A DNA stretch of 24,194 nt from an uncultured Prevotellaceae bacterium. GTDB taxonomy: Bacteria > Bacteroidota > Bacteroidia > Bacteroidales > Muribaculaceae. Positions 1 through 8,018 of this stretch are shown here, one piece after another. The stretch covers positions 1-24,194 of the forward strand of contig CALZFJ010000002.1 of NCBI GenBank assembly GCA_945645715.1, read 5' to 3'. The translations under genes and the position numbers were made by a program. A model generated the notes under the pieces. That model was given only the letters and a program-made list of their open reading frames with translations. It had not been told where the DNA came from and did not search any database. Position 1 is the stretch's first letter, and the number at the start of each line of letters is the position of its first letter.

Positions 1-23
1 TGACCGGCAGCAATATGATTTAA

Positions 24-76
24 GCTGTCTAATAGCCTCATAGGATATTATCACTTTATAGGCTGTTAAATAGCCT
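24..76. repeat. Imperfect 15-bp direct repeat pair
   Basis: Two near-identical 15-mers, GCTGTCTAATAGCCT (24-38) and GCTGTTAAATAGCCT (62-76), differ at two positions and lie 38 bp apart. The second copy overlaps a short inverted repeat (ATAGGCT 58-64 with AGCCTAT 72-78). The function is unknown. They may be part of the 3' region of a gene outside the window. Confidence 0.4.
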
Positions 77-84
77 ATCACACC

Positions 85-138
85 AAGCATCTGTTTCATT
101 TTTCTTTTTGAAAGAATAGAAATGAAACAGATGTTTTT
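85..138 (+). terminator. Rho-independent terminator of an upstream, off-window gene
   Basis: A perfect 14-bp stem (88-101 with 120-133, arm CATCTGTTTCATTT), extendable by wobble and A-T pairs on both ends, closes a loop of roughly 14-18 nt. It is followed by a T run at 134-138. No gene end lies inside the window, so it most likely terminates a + strand transcript entering from the left. It separates that transcript from the glpA promoter. Confidence 0.8.
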
Positions 139-177
139 GCTTTATCGTAATTTTATTTGATTTTTTTAGCTATATAT

Positions 178-208
178 TTTGCTATTAATAAAAAAATATC
201 TACCTTTG
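178..208 (+). promoter_or_regulatory. glpA promoter (Bacteroidetes -33/-7)
   Basis: A -33 TTTG at 178-181 and a -7 TACCTTTG at 201-208 are separated by 19 nt, a full match to the Bacteroidetes consensus TTTG-N19-TAnnTTTG. The start of transcription would be near 213-217, leaving a leader of about 130 nt before glpA. A 10-bp palindrome begins at the last base of the -7 element. Confidence 0.75.
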
Positions 209-220
209 TTGCGCAACGAA
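205..220. promoter_or_regulatory. Candidate operator palindrome at the glpA start site
   Basis: GTTGCGCAAC at 208-217 is a perfect palindrome. It extends to 205-220 if the single G-T pair between 207 and 218 is allowed. It covers the end of the -7 box and the expected transcription start, which is where a repressor would block initiation. Which regulator binds is not known; no regulator gene lies next to it in the window. Confidence 0.45.
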
Positions 221-344
221 AGCAAAAACCTTTATTTGCGAAATATGCTTATTGCATAAACCTACCATAAACATAAAGCAAGGCTTTTGTTGCACATTAG
301 TTTAATATAAAACGAAAGTTTTCAAAACCCAACTGAAAAACGAT

Positions 345-2054
345 ATGAACAGCAACGGTGAATCTCATTTCGACGTCATTATCATAGGAGGTGGTGCCAC
401 AGGTGCCGGCACGGCTCGCGACTGCGCTATGCGTGGGCTGAAGGTGCTGCTCGTGGAGCGGCACGACTTCGCTTCAGGTGCCACAGGACGCAACCACGGC
501 TTGCTGCACAGTGGCGCCCGCTATGCCGTCACCGACCACGAGTCGGCTGAGGAGTGCATCAAGGAGAACATGATACTGCGTCGCATCGCCTCGCACTGCG
601 TTGAAGAGAACGACGGACTTTTCATCACGCTGCCCGAAGACGACCTTGCCTATCAAGCAAAATTCGTTGAAGCCTGCACTGCCGCCGGAATCAACGCCGA
701 AGTCATCGACCCGGCATTGGCACGCAGCCTGGAACCTTCGGTCAATCCCGAGCTAATCGGTGCAGTGCGTGTTCCCGACGGTTCAATCGACCCTTTCCGC
801 CTCACCACTGCAAACATTGTCGATGCTAAGCTGCACGGTGCTGAAGTGCTCACAATGCACGAGATCACCGGCTTTGTCATCGAAAATGGGCGTATGAAGG
901 GTGTGAAGCTCCTCGACCACCGCACAAAGCGTACCAAGACCATATACTCCTCTATTACGGTCAACGCCGGAGGTATCTGGGGGCACAACATAGCCCAATT
1001 GGCGGGTGTCACAGTGAATATGTTCCCGGCAAAGGGCGCTTTGCTCGTCTTCGGTCACCGTGTGAACAACATGATCATCAATCGCTGTCGAAAGCCGGCA
1101 AATGCCGACATTCTCGTGCCGGGCGACCTAATCTGCGTAATCGGAACCACCTCAAGCCGCATTCCATTCGATGAATGTGACAACATGCACGTGACGCGCG
1201 AGGAAGTGGATTTGCTGCTCAGCGAGGGCGAAAAGCTCGCACCATCGCTTCGCAACACCCGCATTCTCCGAGCCTATGCAGGCGTACGTCCTCTTGTGGC
1301 AAGCGACAGCGACCCCTCAGGGCGTAGCATCAGCCGCGGTATCGTGCTCCTCGACCACGAGACGCGCGACGGTCTCGCAGGCTTCATCACCATCACCGGC
1401 GGAAAGCTTATGACCTACCGACTTATGGCTGAATGGTGCACCGATTTAGTATGCCGGAAGCTCAATAGCGACCGTAAATGCCAAACTGCCGAAATCGCCC
1501 TTCCCGGCTCGCGCAAGGAAGAGTCGCAGGCCCGCAAATACTACGATATTCACGGCTCTGCACAGGGTCCGAAATACTCTCTCGACGGTGTACCACAGCC
1601 GTCACGCGATGCTTCAGCCACAGCCGTAACTTCAGCTTCTCAAGCAGAGACAGCCGACAAGTCGGCTGAATGGCGACATGGCTCAATCAATGCCGAAATC
1701 AATGCCACCGATGCCGATTCACGGGCACTCGTGTGTGAGTGCGAAGAAGTTTCAGTAGCCGAAGTGGAGTATGCCATCAGCAACCTACACATCGACAACC
1801 TCGTGAACTTGCGACGCCGCACCCGTGTGGGCATGGGCACCTGCCAGGGTGAACTTTGCGCCTGCCGCGCTGCCGGACAGCTTGCAAAGGCGGGACGCTG
1901 CGCACGCAGTGCTCAGGACGACCTTGAGAAGTTCCTCCAGGAACGCTGGAAAGGCATGTATCCGGTTGCTTGGGGGCACACATTGAGTGAAGCCCAGTTC
2001 ACCTCCTGGATCTATGAAGGCGTATATGGACTTCCTGTCATCGAAAATAAATAA
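345..2054 (+). CDS. glpA: Anaerobic glycerol-3-phosphate dehydrogenase, FAD subunit A
   Basis: Catalytic flavoprotein subunit of the GlpABC complex, which oxidises sn-glycerol-3-phosphate to dihydroxyacetone phosphate and passes electrons to the quinone pool through GlpC. The N-terminus has the dinucleotide-binding fold with GGGATGAG at residues 15-22, followed by the GlpA/GlpD-type FAD-dependent oxidoreductase domain. The C-terminus carries a BFD-like [2Fe-2S] domain with cysteines C464, C466, C500 and C505. At 569 residues it is a little longer than E. coli GlpA (542). The extra length is largely a Ala/Ser/Asp-rich linker at about 420-460 between the two domains. It is the first gene of glpABC, with only 18 nt before glpB. 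The start at 345 is chosen because the Rossmann motif follows directly. Confidence 0.95.
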   Translation: MNSNGESHFDVIIIGGGATGAGTARDCAMRGLKVLLVERHDFASGATGRNHGLLHSGARYAVTDHESAEECIKENMILRRIASHCVEENDGLFITLPEDDLAYQAKFVEACTAAGINAEVIDPALARSLEPSVNPELIGAVRVPDGSIDPFRLTTANIVDAKLHGAEVLTMHEITGFVIENGRMKGVKLLDHRTKRTKTIYSSITVNAGGIWGHNIAQLAGVTVNMFPAKGALLVFGHRVNNMIINRCRKPANADILVPGDLICVIGTTSSRIPFDECDNMHVTREEVDLLLSEGEKLAPSLRNTRILRAYAGVRPLVASDSDPSGRSISRGIVLLDHETRDGLAGFITITGGKLMTYRLMAEWCTDLVCRKLNSDRKCQTAEIALPGSRKEESQARKYYDIHGSAQGPKYSLDGVPQPSRDASATAVTSASQAETADKSAEWRHGSINAEINATDADSRALVCECEEVSVAEVEYAISNLHIDNLVNLRRRTRVGMGTCQGELCACRAAGQLAKAGRCARSAQDDLEKFLQERWKGMYPVAWGHTLSEAQFTSWIYEGVYGLPVIENK

Positions 2055-2072
2055 TAATAAAACCTCAGAAGC

Positions 2073-3329
2073 ATGAGATTTGACACTATAATAATAGGAG
2101 GCGGCTTGAGTGGACTGACTTGCGGAATCGCACTCGCAGAGCGCGGTAAGCGGTGCGCCATCGTCTCTACCGGACAGAGCGCCCTGCATTTCTGCTCGGG
2201 TTCATTCGACTTTCTGGGCTATGTGAATGGCTTCGACGTGGAAACGCCGGCAACAACGCTTGCAAAAGTGATTCCTGCCGACCACCCCTACGCCAGAATC
2301 GGAACAGACCGCGCTATCGCCATAGCACGTACTGTCCCCGAGTTCTTCGGACGCATGGGCGTGAAAGTTAATGGTTCTATCGAGCGTAATCACTACAGAA
2401 TTACACCCCTTGGTATCATGAAGCCCACTTGGCTTTCGCTCGACGACTTTAATGTGATTGCCGAGAAATCAAAGCTGCCTTGGAAGAAGGTTTCAATCCA
2501 GAACATTGCCGGATTCCTCGACTTCCATACAGCTTTCGTTGCCGACAACTTTGAGTGCATTGGCACTCTGTGCACAGTCAGCGCATTCAATACGCCTGAG
2601 TTCGAGCGTCTGCGCACCAATCCTTCTGAAATGCGTTCTACCAACATTGCACGCCTCTTCGAGGGTAACGACGACCTCATAAGACGCTGTGCCGACGTAA
2701 TCAACCGCAACGCCGGTGATGCCGAGGCGGTAGTTCTACCCGCAGTATTCGGGCTACTCGACAGCCATGCTGTGGAGGTGCTTAAAGCCGCAGTCAGACT
2801 GCCCATATGCTTCATTCCGGTGCTACCGCCATCTGTCCCTGGTATTCGCACCCAGCTCACCATGCGCCGCCGCTTTGAGGAACTTGGCGGAACATATCTT
2901 CTTGGCGACAGCGTCACAGCCGCACACCTCGAAGACGGAAAAGTGCTGTCGCTAAGCACTACCAATCTCGGCAACGATGCCCTCGCAGCCGACAATTTCG
3001 TACTCGCCACCGGCAGTTTTTTCAGCCACGGCATTGAAGCTCACCCCGACAAGGTGGTAGAACCATTATTTGGTGCCGACGTAAATGCAGCTACCGACCG
3101 CGACGACTGGTATTGCCACGACGTATTCGGAGAACAGCCATACATGAATTTCGGCGTAGCCACCGACGGCGATTTCAGTGCCACAATAGGAGGTAAAGCC
3201 ATAAGTAATCTCTATGTTGCTGGTGCGGTGTTAAGTAAGTTCAATCCTATTAAGGAGGCAAGCGGAGCAGGCGTGTCGATAGTCACTGCCATGCACGTTG
3301 CCGACATCATCACTAAAAAAAACGAGTAA
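2073..3329 (+). CDS. glpB: Anaerobic glycerol-3-phosphate dehydrogenase, subunit B
   Basis: Second flavoprotein subunit of GlpABC. The 418 residues match the usual GlpB length (419 in E. coli). It begins with the nucleotide-binding motif IIIGGGLSG (residues 6-14). The FCSGSFDFLG segment and the C-terminal GAVLSKFNPIKEASGAGVS-type FAD-closing region are characteristic of GlpB. It is known to associate with GlpA, and the soluble dimer docks on the membrane through GlpC. It lies 18 nt after glpA and 7 nt before glpC, so it is clearly co-transcribed. No frameshift or missing region is seen. Confidence 0.94.
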   Translation: MRFDTIIIGGGLSGLTCGIALAERGKRCAIVSTGQSALHFCSGSFDFLGYVNGFDVETPATTLAKVIPADHPYARIGTDRAIAIARTVPEFFGRMGVKVNGSIERNHYRITPLGIMKPTWLSLDDFNVIAEKSKLPWKKVSIQNIAGFLDFHTAFVADNFECIGTLCTVSAFNTPEFERLRTNPSEMRSTNIARLFEGNDDLIRRCADVINRNAGDAEAVVLPAVFGLLDSHAVEVLKAAVRLPICFIPVLPPSVPGIRTQLTMRRRFEELGGTYLLGDSVTAAHLEDGKVLSLSTTNLGNDALAADNFVLATGSFFSHGIEAHPDKVVEPLFGADVNAATDRDDWYCHDVFGEQPYMNFGVATDGDFSATIGGKAISNLYVAGAVLSKFNPIKEASGAGVSIVTAMHVADIITKKNE

Positions 3330-3336
3330 CTGCAAT

Positions 3337-4587
3337 ATGACTGACCACACTATGAACATAAGCGAAAACAACTTCGAGCAGTGCCTCAAGTGCACAGTGT
3401 GCACGGTGTATTGCCCCGTTGCCGCCGTGAAGCCCGAATATCCCGGTCCGAAGCAGGCGGGTCCCGATGGAGAACGTTTGCGCCTTAAGAAACCCGCATT
3501 CTTCGATGAGTCGCTGAAATACTGCCTCAACTGCAAGCGCTGCGAGGTAGCCTGTCCGCACGACGTGCGAATTGGCGACATTATCCAGTCGGCTCGCATC
3601 AAGTACAGCACCAAGAAACCCGGGCTCCGTGAGATGATGCTTGCCAACACCGATTTCATGGGTACGGTGGCAACCACTATGGCCCCCGTAGTCAATGCTT
3701 CGCTCGGTCTGAAGCCGGTGAAAGCGATTCTCGATAGCGTGATGAAAATCGATGCCCACCGCACATTCCCAAAATACGCCTCGCAGAAATTCGAGACATG
3801 GTATCATCGCCACGCCGAAGCTGACCAGGCAAAATACGCCCACCATGTGAGCTTCTTCCACGGTTGCTACATCAACTACAACTACCCGCAGCTCGGCAAG
3901 GACTTCGTGCGCGTTATGAACGCCCTCGGATATGGTGTCCATCTCCTCGACCGAGAAAAATGCTGCGGCGTTGCCCTGATATCAAATGGACTGATCGACC
4001 AAGCTCGCCACCAGGCTGAGATTAACCTCGACTCTGTGCGCAAATCGGCAGCAAAAGGAATGTCGGTGATTGGTGCTTCTTCTACGTGCGTATTCACCAT
4101 GCGCGACGAGTATCCTCACCTCCTTGGCATCGACAATGCCGACGTGCGCAACAGTATCAATCTCGCCACACGCTTCATCTTCTCTCTGATCGACAGCGGC
4201 AAGGCAAAAATCGCTTTCCGCCCCGACTACAAGCTGCATCTCGCCTACCACACCGCATGCCACATGGAAAAAATGGGCTGGGCAATTTATTCAATTGAAG
4301 CTCTACGCATGATCCCGGGCGTAAAACTCACAGTGCTGCCCTCGCAGTGCTGCGGCATCGCCGGAACCTACGGCTTCAAGAAGGAGAACTACCCCACTTC
4401 GCAAGCTATCGGCTCTACTCTATTCCGCAAGATTGAAGAGATAAAACCCGACTATGTGGTTACCGACTGCGAAACGTGTAAATGGCAAATCGAGATGTCA
4501 ACTTCGGTATCGGTGAAGCACCCCATCAGCATTCTTGCCGATGCCCTCGACTTCGACCGTACCACTGCTCTCAACCTCAAAACCTGA
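3337..4587 (+). CDS. glpC: Anaerobic glycerol-3-phosphate dehydrogenase, iron-sulfur membrane-anchor subunit C
   Basis: Electron-transfer and anchor subunit of GlpABC. Two ferredoxin-type [4Fe-4S] motifs are visible: CLKCTVCTVYCP (C16, C19, C22, C26) and CLNCKRCEVACP (C63, C66, C69, C73). Two CCG domains of the HdrB/GlpC type follow, with CCG at residues 209-211 and 338-340 and a closing DCETC near the C-terminus. The ATG at 3337 is preferred; it gives 416 residues and sits 7 nt after the glpB stop. An in-frame ATG at 3298 would overlap glpB and add 13 unrelated residues; ATG 3352 is another option. Last gene of the glpABC unit; no clear terminator follows before glpT. Confidence 0.94.
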   Translation: MTDHTMNISENNFEQCLKCTVCTVYCPVAAVKPEYPGPKQAGPDGERLRLKKPAFFDESLKYCLNCKRCEVACPHDVRIGDIIQSARIKYSTKKPGLREMMLANTDFMGTVATTMAPVVNASLGLKPVKAILDSVMKIDAHRTFPKYASQKFETWYHRHAEADQAKYAHHVSFFHGCYINYNYPQLGKDFVRVMNALGYGVHLLDREKCCGVALISNGLIDQARHQAEINLDSVRKSAAKGMSVIGASSTCVFTMRDEYPHLLGIDNADVRNSINLATRFIFSLIDSGKAKIAFRPDYKLHLAYHTACHMEKMGWAIYSIEALRMIPGVKLTVLPSQCCGIAGTYGFKKENYPTSQAIGSTLFRKIEEIKPDYVVTDCETCKWQIEMSTSVSVKHPISILADALDFDRTTALNLKT

Positions 4588-4650
4588 CGTATTTGTCACA
4601 TTTTGGTTAAATTTTTGAGACTACTTCAATGTAACCCTAAACCATTCACA

Positions 4651-4688
4651 AAAATAGTATCTATTTTCCGAAAAATATACTAATTTTG
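4651..4688 (+). promoter_or_regulatory. glpT promoter with overlapping inverted repeats
   Basis: A -7 element TAATTTTG at 4681-4688 fits TAnnTTTG, with the start of transcription expected near 4693-4697. No good -33 TTTG is present. Instead a perfect inverted repeat, AAAATAG-TAT-CTATTTT (4651-4667), occupies the -33 region, and a second partial palindrome (TTTTC-C-GAAAA, 4664-4674) overlaps it. A weak -33 replaced by a palindrome suggests regulated or activator-dependent initiation; this is inference. Confidence 0.5.
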
Positions 4689-4743
4689 CATTACGACATA
4701 AAACAAGAAACTTAAACAATATTATTTTACACCTAAAACTACT

Positions 4744-6126
4744 ATGGCAAATTTATTAGCACCTCCAGCCCACAAGCCTGAACAGACAGGTCCTGAGGCT
4801 GACAAGCGTTACAAAGCATTACGCCTTCAAGTGTTCATGGGCGCATTTATCGGATATGCAGCTTTCTACATTGTCCGTAAGAATTTCTCAATGGCAATCC
4901 CGATGCTTGCCCCATTCGGTTTTGAAAAGGGCGAACTCGGTACGGTTCTTGCAATGAATGCTGTTGCCTACGCACTCTCTAAATTCCTCATGGGTAGTGT
5001 GAGCGACCGTAGCGATGCACGAAAGTTCCTCCCGTTGGGACTTATCCTTGCATCTCTCTCAATGATGTTCATGATTGTGCCTATCACTGCTTTTGGCGAC
5101 AATCACGCAATGGCAATCGTGCTCATGGGTGTCCTCAATTTCCTCGTTGGCTGGTTCAACGGTATGGGTTGGCCTCCGTGCGGTCGTGTGATGACTCACT
5201 GGTTCTCGCAGACCGAGCGCGGCACAATGATGTCGATCTGGAACTGTGCCCACAATGTGGGTGGTGCTCTTGTCGGCCCTATGGCTGTTTACGGAGCCAC
5301 TTGGTTCGGTTCTTGGTTCTATGCCAACCAGCCCGACCACTACTTCCTCATCGGTACATTCGTGTTCCCGGCAGCTACAGCAATTCTCATTGCGATCCTT
5401 GCCTACTGCCTGCTTCGCGACACTCCTCAATCGTGTGGTCTTCCCTCTGTTGAGAAATGGCGCAACGACTATCCAAAGAACTATAGCGAGAAGTCGGAGC
5501 AAGTGCTCTCTACTAAGGAGATTTTCTTCAAGTACGTCCTTAATAACAAGTTCCTCTGGTACATCGCCATTGCCAATGCGTTCGTGTATATGGTACGCTA
5601 CGGCTGCCTCGACTGGGCTCCTACAATCCTCACTGAGAAGGGCGTGAACCTGAAAGATGCCGGTTGGGCTTATTTCGCCTACGAGTTTGCTGCTATCCCC
5701 GGCACACTCATCTGCGGCTGGCTATCCGATAAGCTCTTCCATGGTCGCCGTGCATTACCCACCATCATCTTCATGGCTCTTGTGGCTGTGTTCATCGTCA
5801 CCTACTGGCTCTTTATGGACAACCTCACAATCGTGATTGCATCGCTCATTGGCATCGGATTCTTCATCTATGGCCCCGTGATGCTCATTGGCGTGCAGGC
5901 TCTCGACCTTGCTCCAAAGAATGCTGCCGGAACAGCTGCCGGTCTCACCGGATTCTTCGGCTACTTCTTCGGTACCGCAATTCTTGCCAACTCACTCATC
6001 GGCTACGTTGCCGAAAACGTAAGCTGGGATATGACCTTCGTTCTTCTCATCGGTGCTTGCTTGCTCTCTATCGTGTTTATGGGTCTCACCTATCGCGAGG
6101 AACAATATCTGGCTCACAAGAAGTAA
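4744..6126 (+). CDS. glpT: Glycerol-3-phosphate:phosphate antiporter (MFS, GlpT)
   Basis: Inner-membrane antiporter of the organophosphate:phosphate exchange family; it imports G3P in exchange for inorganic phosphate. The length (460) matches E. coli GlpT (452) and the hydrophobic pattern fits 12 membrane spans. Substrate-binding residues known from E. coli are conserved: R45 within YIVRKNF, H170 within WNCAHNVGG, and R285 within VYMVRYGCLDW. Other hexose-phosphate or phosphoglycerate relatives (UhpT, PgtP) are the main alternatives, but the glpABC and glpQ neighbours and the VRYG-LDW motif favour GlpT. It has its own promoter 156 nt downstream of glpC, so it may be expressed separately from the dehydrogenase. 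Confidence 0.93.
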   Translation: MANLLAPPAHKPEQTGPEADKRYKALRLQVFMGAFIGYAAFYIVRKNFSMAIPMLAPFGFEKGELGTVLAMNAVAYALSKFLMGSVSDRSDARKFLPLGLILASLSMMFMIVPITAFGDNHAMAIVLMGVLNFLVGWFNGMGWPPCGRVMTHWFSQTERGTMMSIWNCAHNVGGALVGPMAVYGATWFGSWFYANQPDHYFLIGTFVFPAATAILIAILAYCLLRDTPQSCGLPSVEKWRNDYPKNYSEKSEQVLSTKEIFFKYVLNNKFLWYIAIANAFVYMVRYGCLDWAPTILTEKGVNLKDAGWAYFAYEFAAIPGTLICGWLSDKLFHGRRALPTIIFMALVAVFIVTYWLFMDNLTIVIASLIGIGFFIYGPVMLIGVQALDLAPKNAAGTAAGLTGFFGYFFGTAILANSLIGYVAENVSWDMTFVLLIGACLLSIVFMGLTYREEQYLAHKK

Positions 6127-6162
6127 TCGGGCAGTTTTATTTACTCAAATAGAATAATTGAC

Positions 6163-6228
6163 AAGTGTATGCCACCTGCGCTGCAACCTTAGGGTTTGAG
6201 CCATGGGGCATACACTTCCCTGATTTTT
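6163..6228 (+). terminator. Structured glpT-glpQ spacer; possible terminator or attenuator
   Basis: A perfect 11-bp stem, AAGTGTATGCC (6163-6173) with GGCATACACTT (6207-6217), encloses a 33-nt loop that contains a smaller hairpin (AACC 6185-6188 with GGTT 6193-6196). A run of five T (6224-6228) follows 6 nt after the stem. It could be a leaky terminator for glpT or a processing structure setting different levels of glpT and glpQ. The long loop makes it atypical for a simple terminator. Confidence 0.5.
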
Positions 6229-6314
6229 CAGCTACTCTCCATTTGGCATTATCCAATGTCAGGAAGTGCAGAATCAATTCACATTGTTAAATCTTTAATC
6301 ATTAAAATTTCTCT

Positions 6315-7082
6315 ATGATGAAAAAAACAGCATTTTTTCTCGCCTCTCTATTGCTTGGCTCTGCTGCCACATTCGCGCAAATGACGTGCGTAGTAGCTCA
6401 CCGCGGATATTGGGACGCCGAAGGTTCTGCCCAGAACAGCATTCGCGCTCTTGTTAAAGCCGACTCCATCGACTGCTACGGCTCTGAATTCGACGTGTGG
6501 ATGACTGCCGACAAGAAACTCGTGGTTAATCACGACCCCGACATCAATGGCATTCACATCGAGACGGCAAAAGCCAAAGACGTGCTTGCTCAAAAGCTAA
6601 GCAATGGTGAGAGTGTCCCCACACTTGAGCAGTACCTCGATAGTTCACTCTCATTGAAACCTCGCCTCATTCTTGAGTTGAAACCTCATGCCGACAAAAA
6701 GCACGAGGAAGATGCCGTAAAAGCCATCGTGAAAATGGTGAAAGAGCGTGGTCTTGAAGCCAACATGGAATATATCACTTTCTCGAAGCCCGGATTTATC
6801 AATCTTATCAAGTATGCACCCAAAGGCACGCCTATTCTATATCTTGCAGGCGAGCTCACTCCTCGCGAAATTAAGGCTATGGGCGGAACCGGCATCGATT
6901 ACCACTACAGTGTGCTGAAGAAAAATCCTTGGTGGATCGACGAATGTCATGCCCTCAACCTTCGCGTGAACGCCTGGACTGTGAATGACGAGAAAACTAT
7001 GCTATGGTGCATTGAGCACGGTGTGGATATAATCACAACTAATGCGCCCGAGCTTCTTCAACAGCTAATCCGCGAAAAATAA
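6315..7082 (+). CDS. glpQ: Secreted glycerophosphodiester phosphodiesterase
   Basis: Hydrolyses glycerophosphodiesters (deacylated phospholipids) to sn-glycerol-3-phosphate and an alcohol. A signal peptide is clear at residues 1-21 (MMKK, hydrophobic core, cleavage after TFA), placing the enzyme in the periplasm. The GDPD metal and catalytic residues are visible: H29-R30 in VAHRGYW, E58 and D60 in SEFDVWMT, H73 in NHDPD, and a later ILELKPH segment. At 255 residues it is shorter than E. coli GlpQ (358), closer to UgpQ plus a signal peptide, as is common in this phylum. Its product is the substrate of the GlpT encoded just upstream. ATG 6315 and ATG 6318 are both possible starts. Confidence 0.9.
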   Translation: MMKKTAFFLASLLLGSAATFAQMTCVVAHRGYWDAEGSAQNSIRALVKADSIDCYGSEFDVWMTADKKLVVNHDPDINGIHIETAKAKDVLAQKLSNGESVPTLEQYLDSSLSLKPRLILELKPHADKKHEEDAVKAIVKMVKERGLEANMEYITFSKPGFINLIKYAPKGTPILYLAGELTPREIKAMGGTGIDYHYSVLKKNPWWIDECHALNLRVNAWTVNDEKTMLWCIEHGVDIITTNAPELLQQLIREK

Positions 7083-7137
7083 GCAATCATAATTCCCTTA
7101 ACGCTATGCTACAATATGCTTACGGGAAATCAGAATA

Positions 7138-7184
7138 GAAAAATTCACCCCTGCCACAGCCATCTGTTGCAGGGGTTATTTCTT
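7138..7184. terminator. Bidirectional terminator between glpQ and plsC
   Basis: The stem CCCCTGC (7148-7154) with GCAGGGG (7169-7175) is continued, after one mismatch, by ACAG/CTGT around a CCAT loop. A T-rich tract follows on the + strand (7176-7184), and an A-rich tract precedes it (7139-7145), which reads as T-rich on the - strand. It therefore can serve both the glpQ and the convergent plsC transcripts. Confidence 0.8.
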
Positions 7185-7226
7185 AACTCACTGAAAAAAG
7201 TGTATTCACTCTAATTGCAGGGGGCA

Positions 7227-7946
7227 TTATTGATATTTCTTCTCAAGCCCTGAGTGAATTGCCTCATAGCACTCTGCCATCATTTTGTCACTATCACCGC
7301 TCTGTTCAATGGGGCGATGTATGGTGAGCGTTATTGTTCGTCCGGGCTTAATCATGTAGGTAGTACGTGGCATCACGTCAAACGCTCCATTTATCGTGAT
7401 TGGCACAAGTGGCAGATTGAAATCGGCAGCAAGCTTGAATGCTCCTCGCTTGAAGCTGCGCATCTTTCCATTCCAGGTGCGTGCCCCCTCGGGAAACACC
7501 ACAAGCGACATTCCGTCGCGCAGCGTGCGCTTGGCGTTGTCCATTGTTTTCTTCACAGCTGCAGCGCTTGAGCGGTCCACCATGATGTGTCCGGCACAGC
7601 GGCATGCCATTCCCACAAATGGCACTTTCTCAAGGCTCTTCTTCATCATCCACTTGAAATTATGCCCTAAAAAGCCATAAATCGAATATATATCATAGCT
7701 GCTCTGGTGGTTTGCCACAAACACATAGGAAGTCTGCTTGTCAATAAGCTCCCGGTTCTCCACCTTCACCTTAATGAAAAACAGCCAGCACCAGCATTTT
7801 GCCCAGAAATGCGGTGGATAATATCCCCACCACTTTCCGCCAAACAGAATACTGCCTATGCTCGTTGCCAAAGCAATAATAATCGTAACTACCACCAAAA
7901 TGGGGATAGCAACTAACCACTGATAGAGGAAACTCAATATCTTCAT
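7227..7946 (-). CDS. plsC: 1-acyl-sn-glycerol-3-phosphate acyltransferase (PlsC family)
   Basis: Transfers an acyl chain to lysophosphatidic acid to make phosphatidic acid, the second acylation in phospholipid synthesis. One or two N-terminal membrane segments are visible (about residues 8-34 and a hydrophobic patch near 46-58). The catalytic NHQSSYD motif (H80-x4-D85) and the phosphate-binding FPEGART motif (151-157) are intact, and the 239-residue length is typical. Ornithine-lipid or other acyltransferases of the same superfamily cannot be excluded. It converges on glpQ, sharing a terminator, and stands alone on its strand; its promoter is in the spacer after rprY. Confidence 0.88.
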   Translation of the reverse strand: MKILSFLYQWLVAIPILVVVTIIIALATSIGSILFGGKWWGYYPPHFWAKCWCWLFFIKVKVENRELIDKQTSYVFVANHQSSYDIYSIYGFLGHNFKWMMKKSLEKVPFVGMACRCAGHIMVDRSSAAAVKKTMDNAKRTLRDGMSLVVFPEGARTWNGKMRSFKRGAFKLAADFNLPLVPITINGAFDVMPRTTYMIKPGRTITLTIHRPIEQSGDSDKMMAECYEAIHSGLEKKYQ

Positions 7947-7986
7947 TATCGATTGTATTAATTTTTTTCGTAAGCGATTTATTATG

Positions 7987-8018
7987 CAAAATTAATATTA
8001 CTGCACAAAAAAAGCAAC
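7987..8018 (-). promoter_or_regulatory. plsC promoter
   Basis: Read on the - strand, TAATTTTG (7994-7987) matches the -7 TAnnTTTG. A partial -33 element, GTTG (8018-8015), lies 20 nt upstream. The expected start of transcription gives a leader of roughly 35 nt before the plsC ATG. The -33 part overlaps the base of the rprXY terminator. Confidence 0.5.

Noticed and set aside
85..138. Long hairpin as a MITE or IS end
   Set aside because: It has no target duplication, a T run follows, and its size is that of a terminator.
3298..3336. Upstream ATG for glpC overlapping glpB
   Set aside because: The extra 13 residues do not resemble GlpC; the ATG at 3337, 7 nt after the glpB stop, fits the N-terminus and operon spacing.
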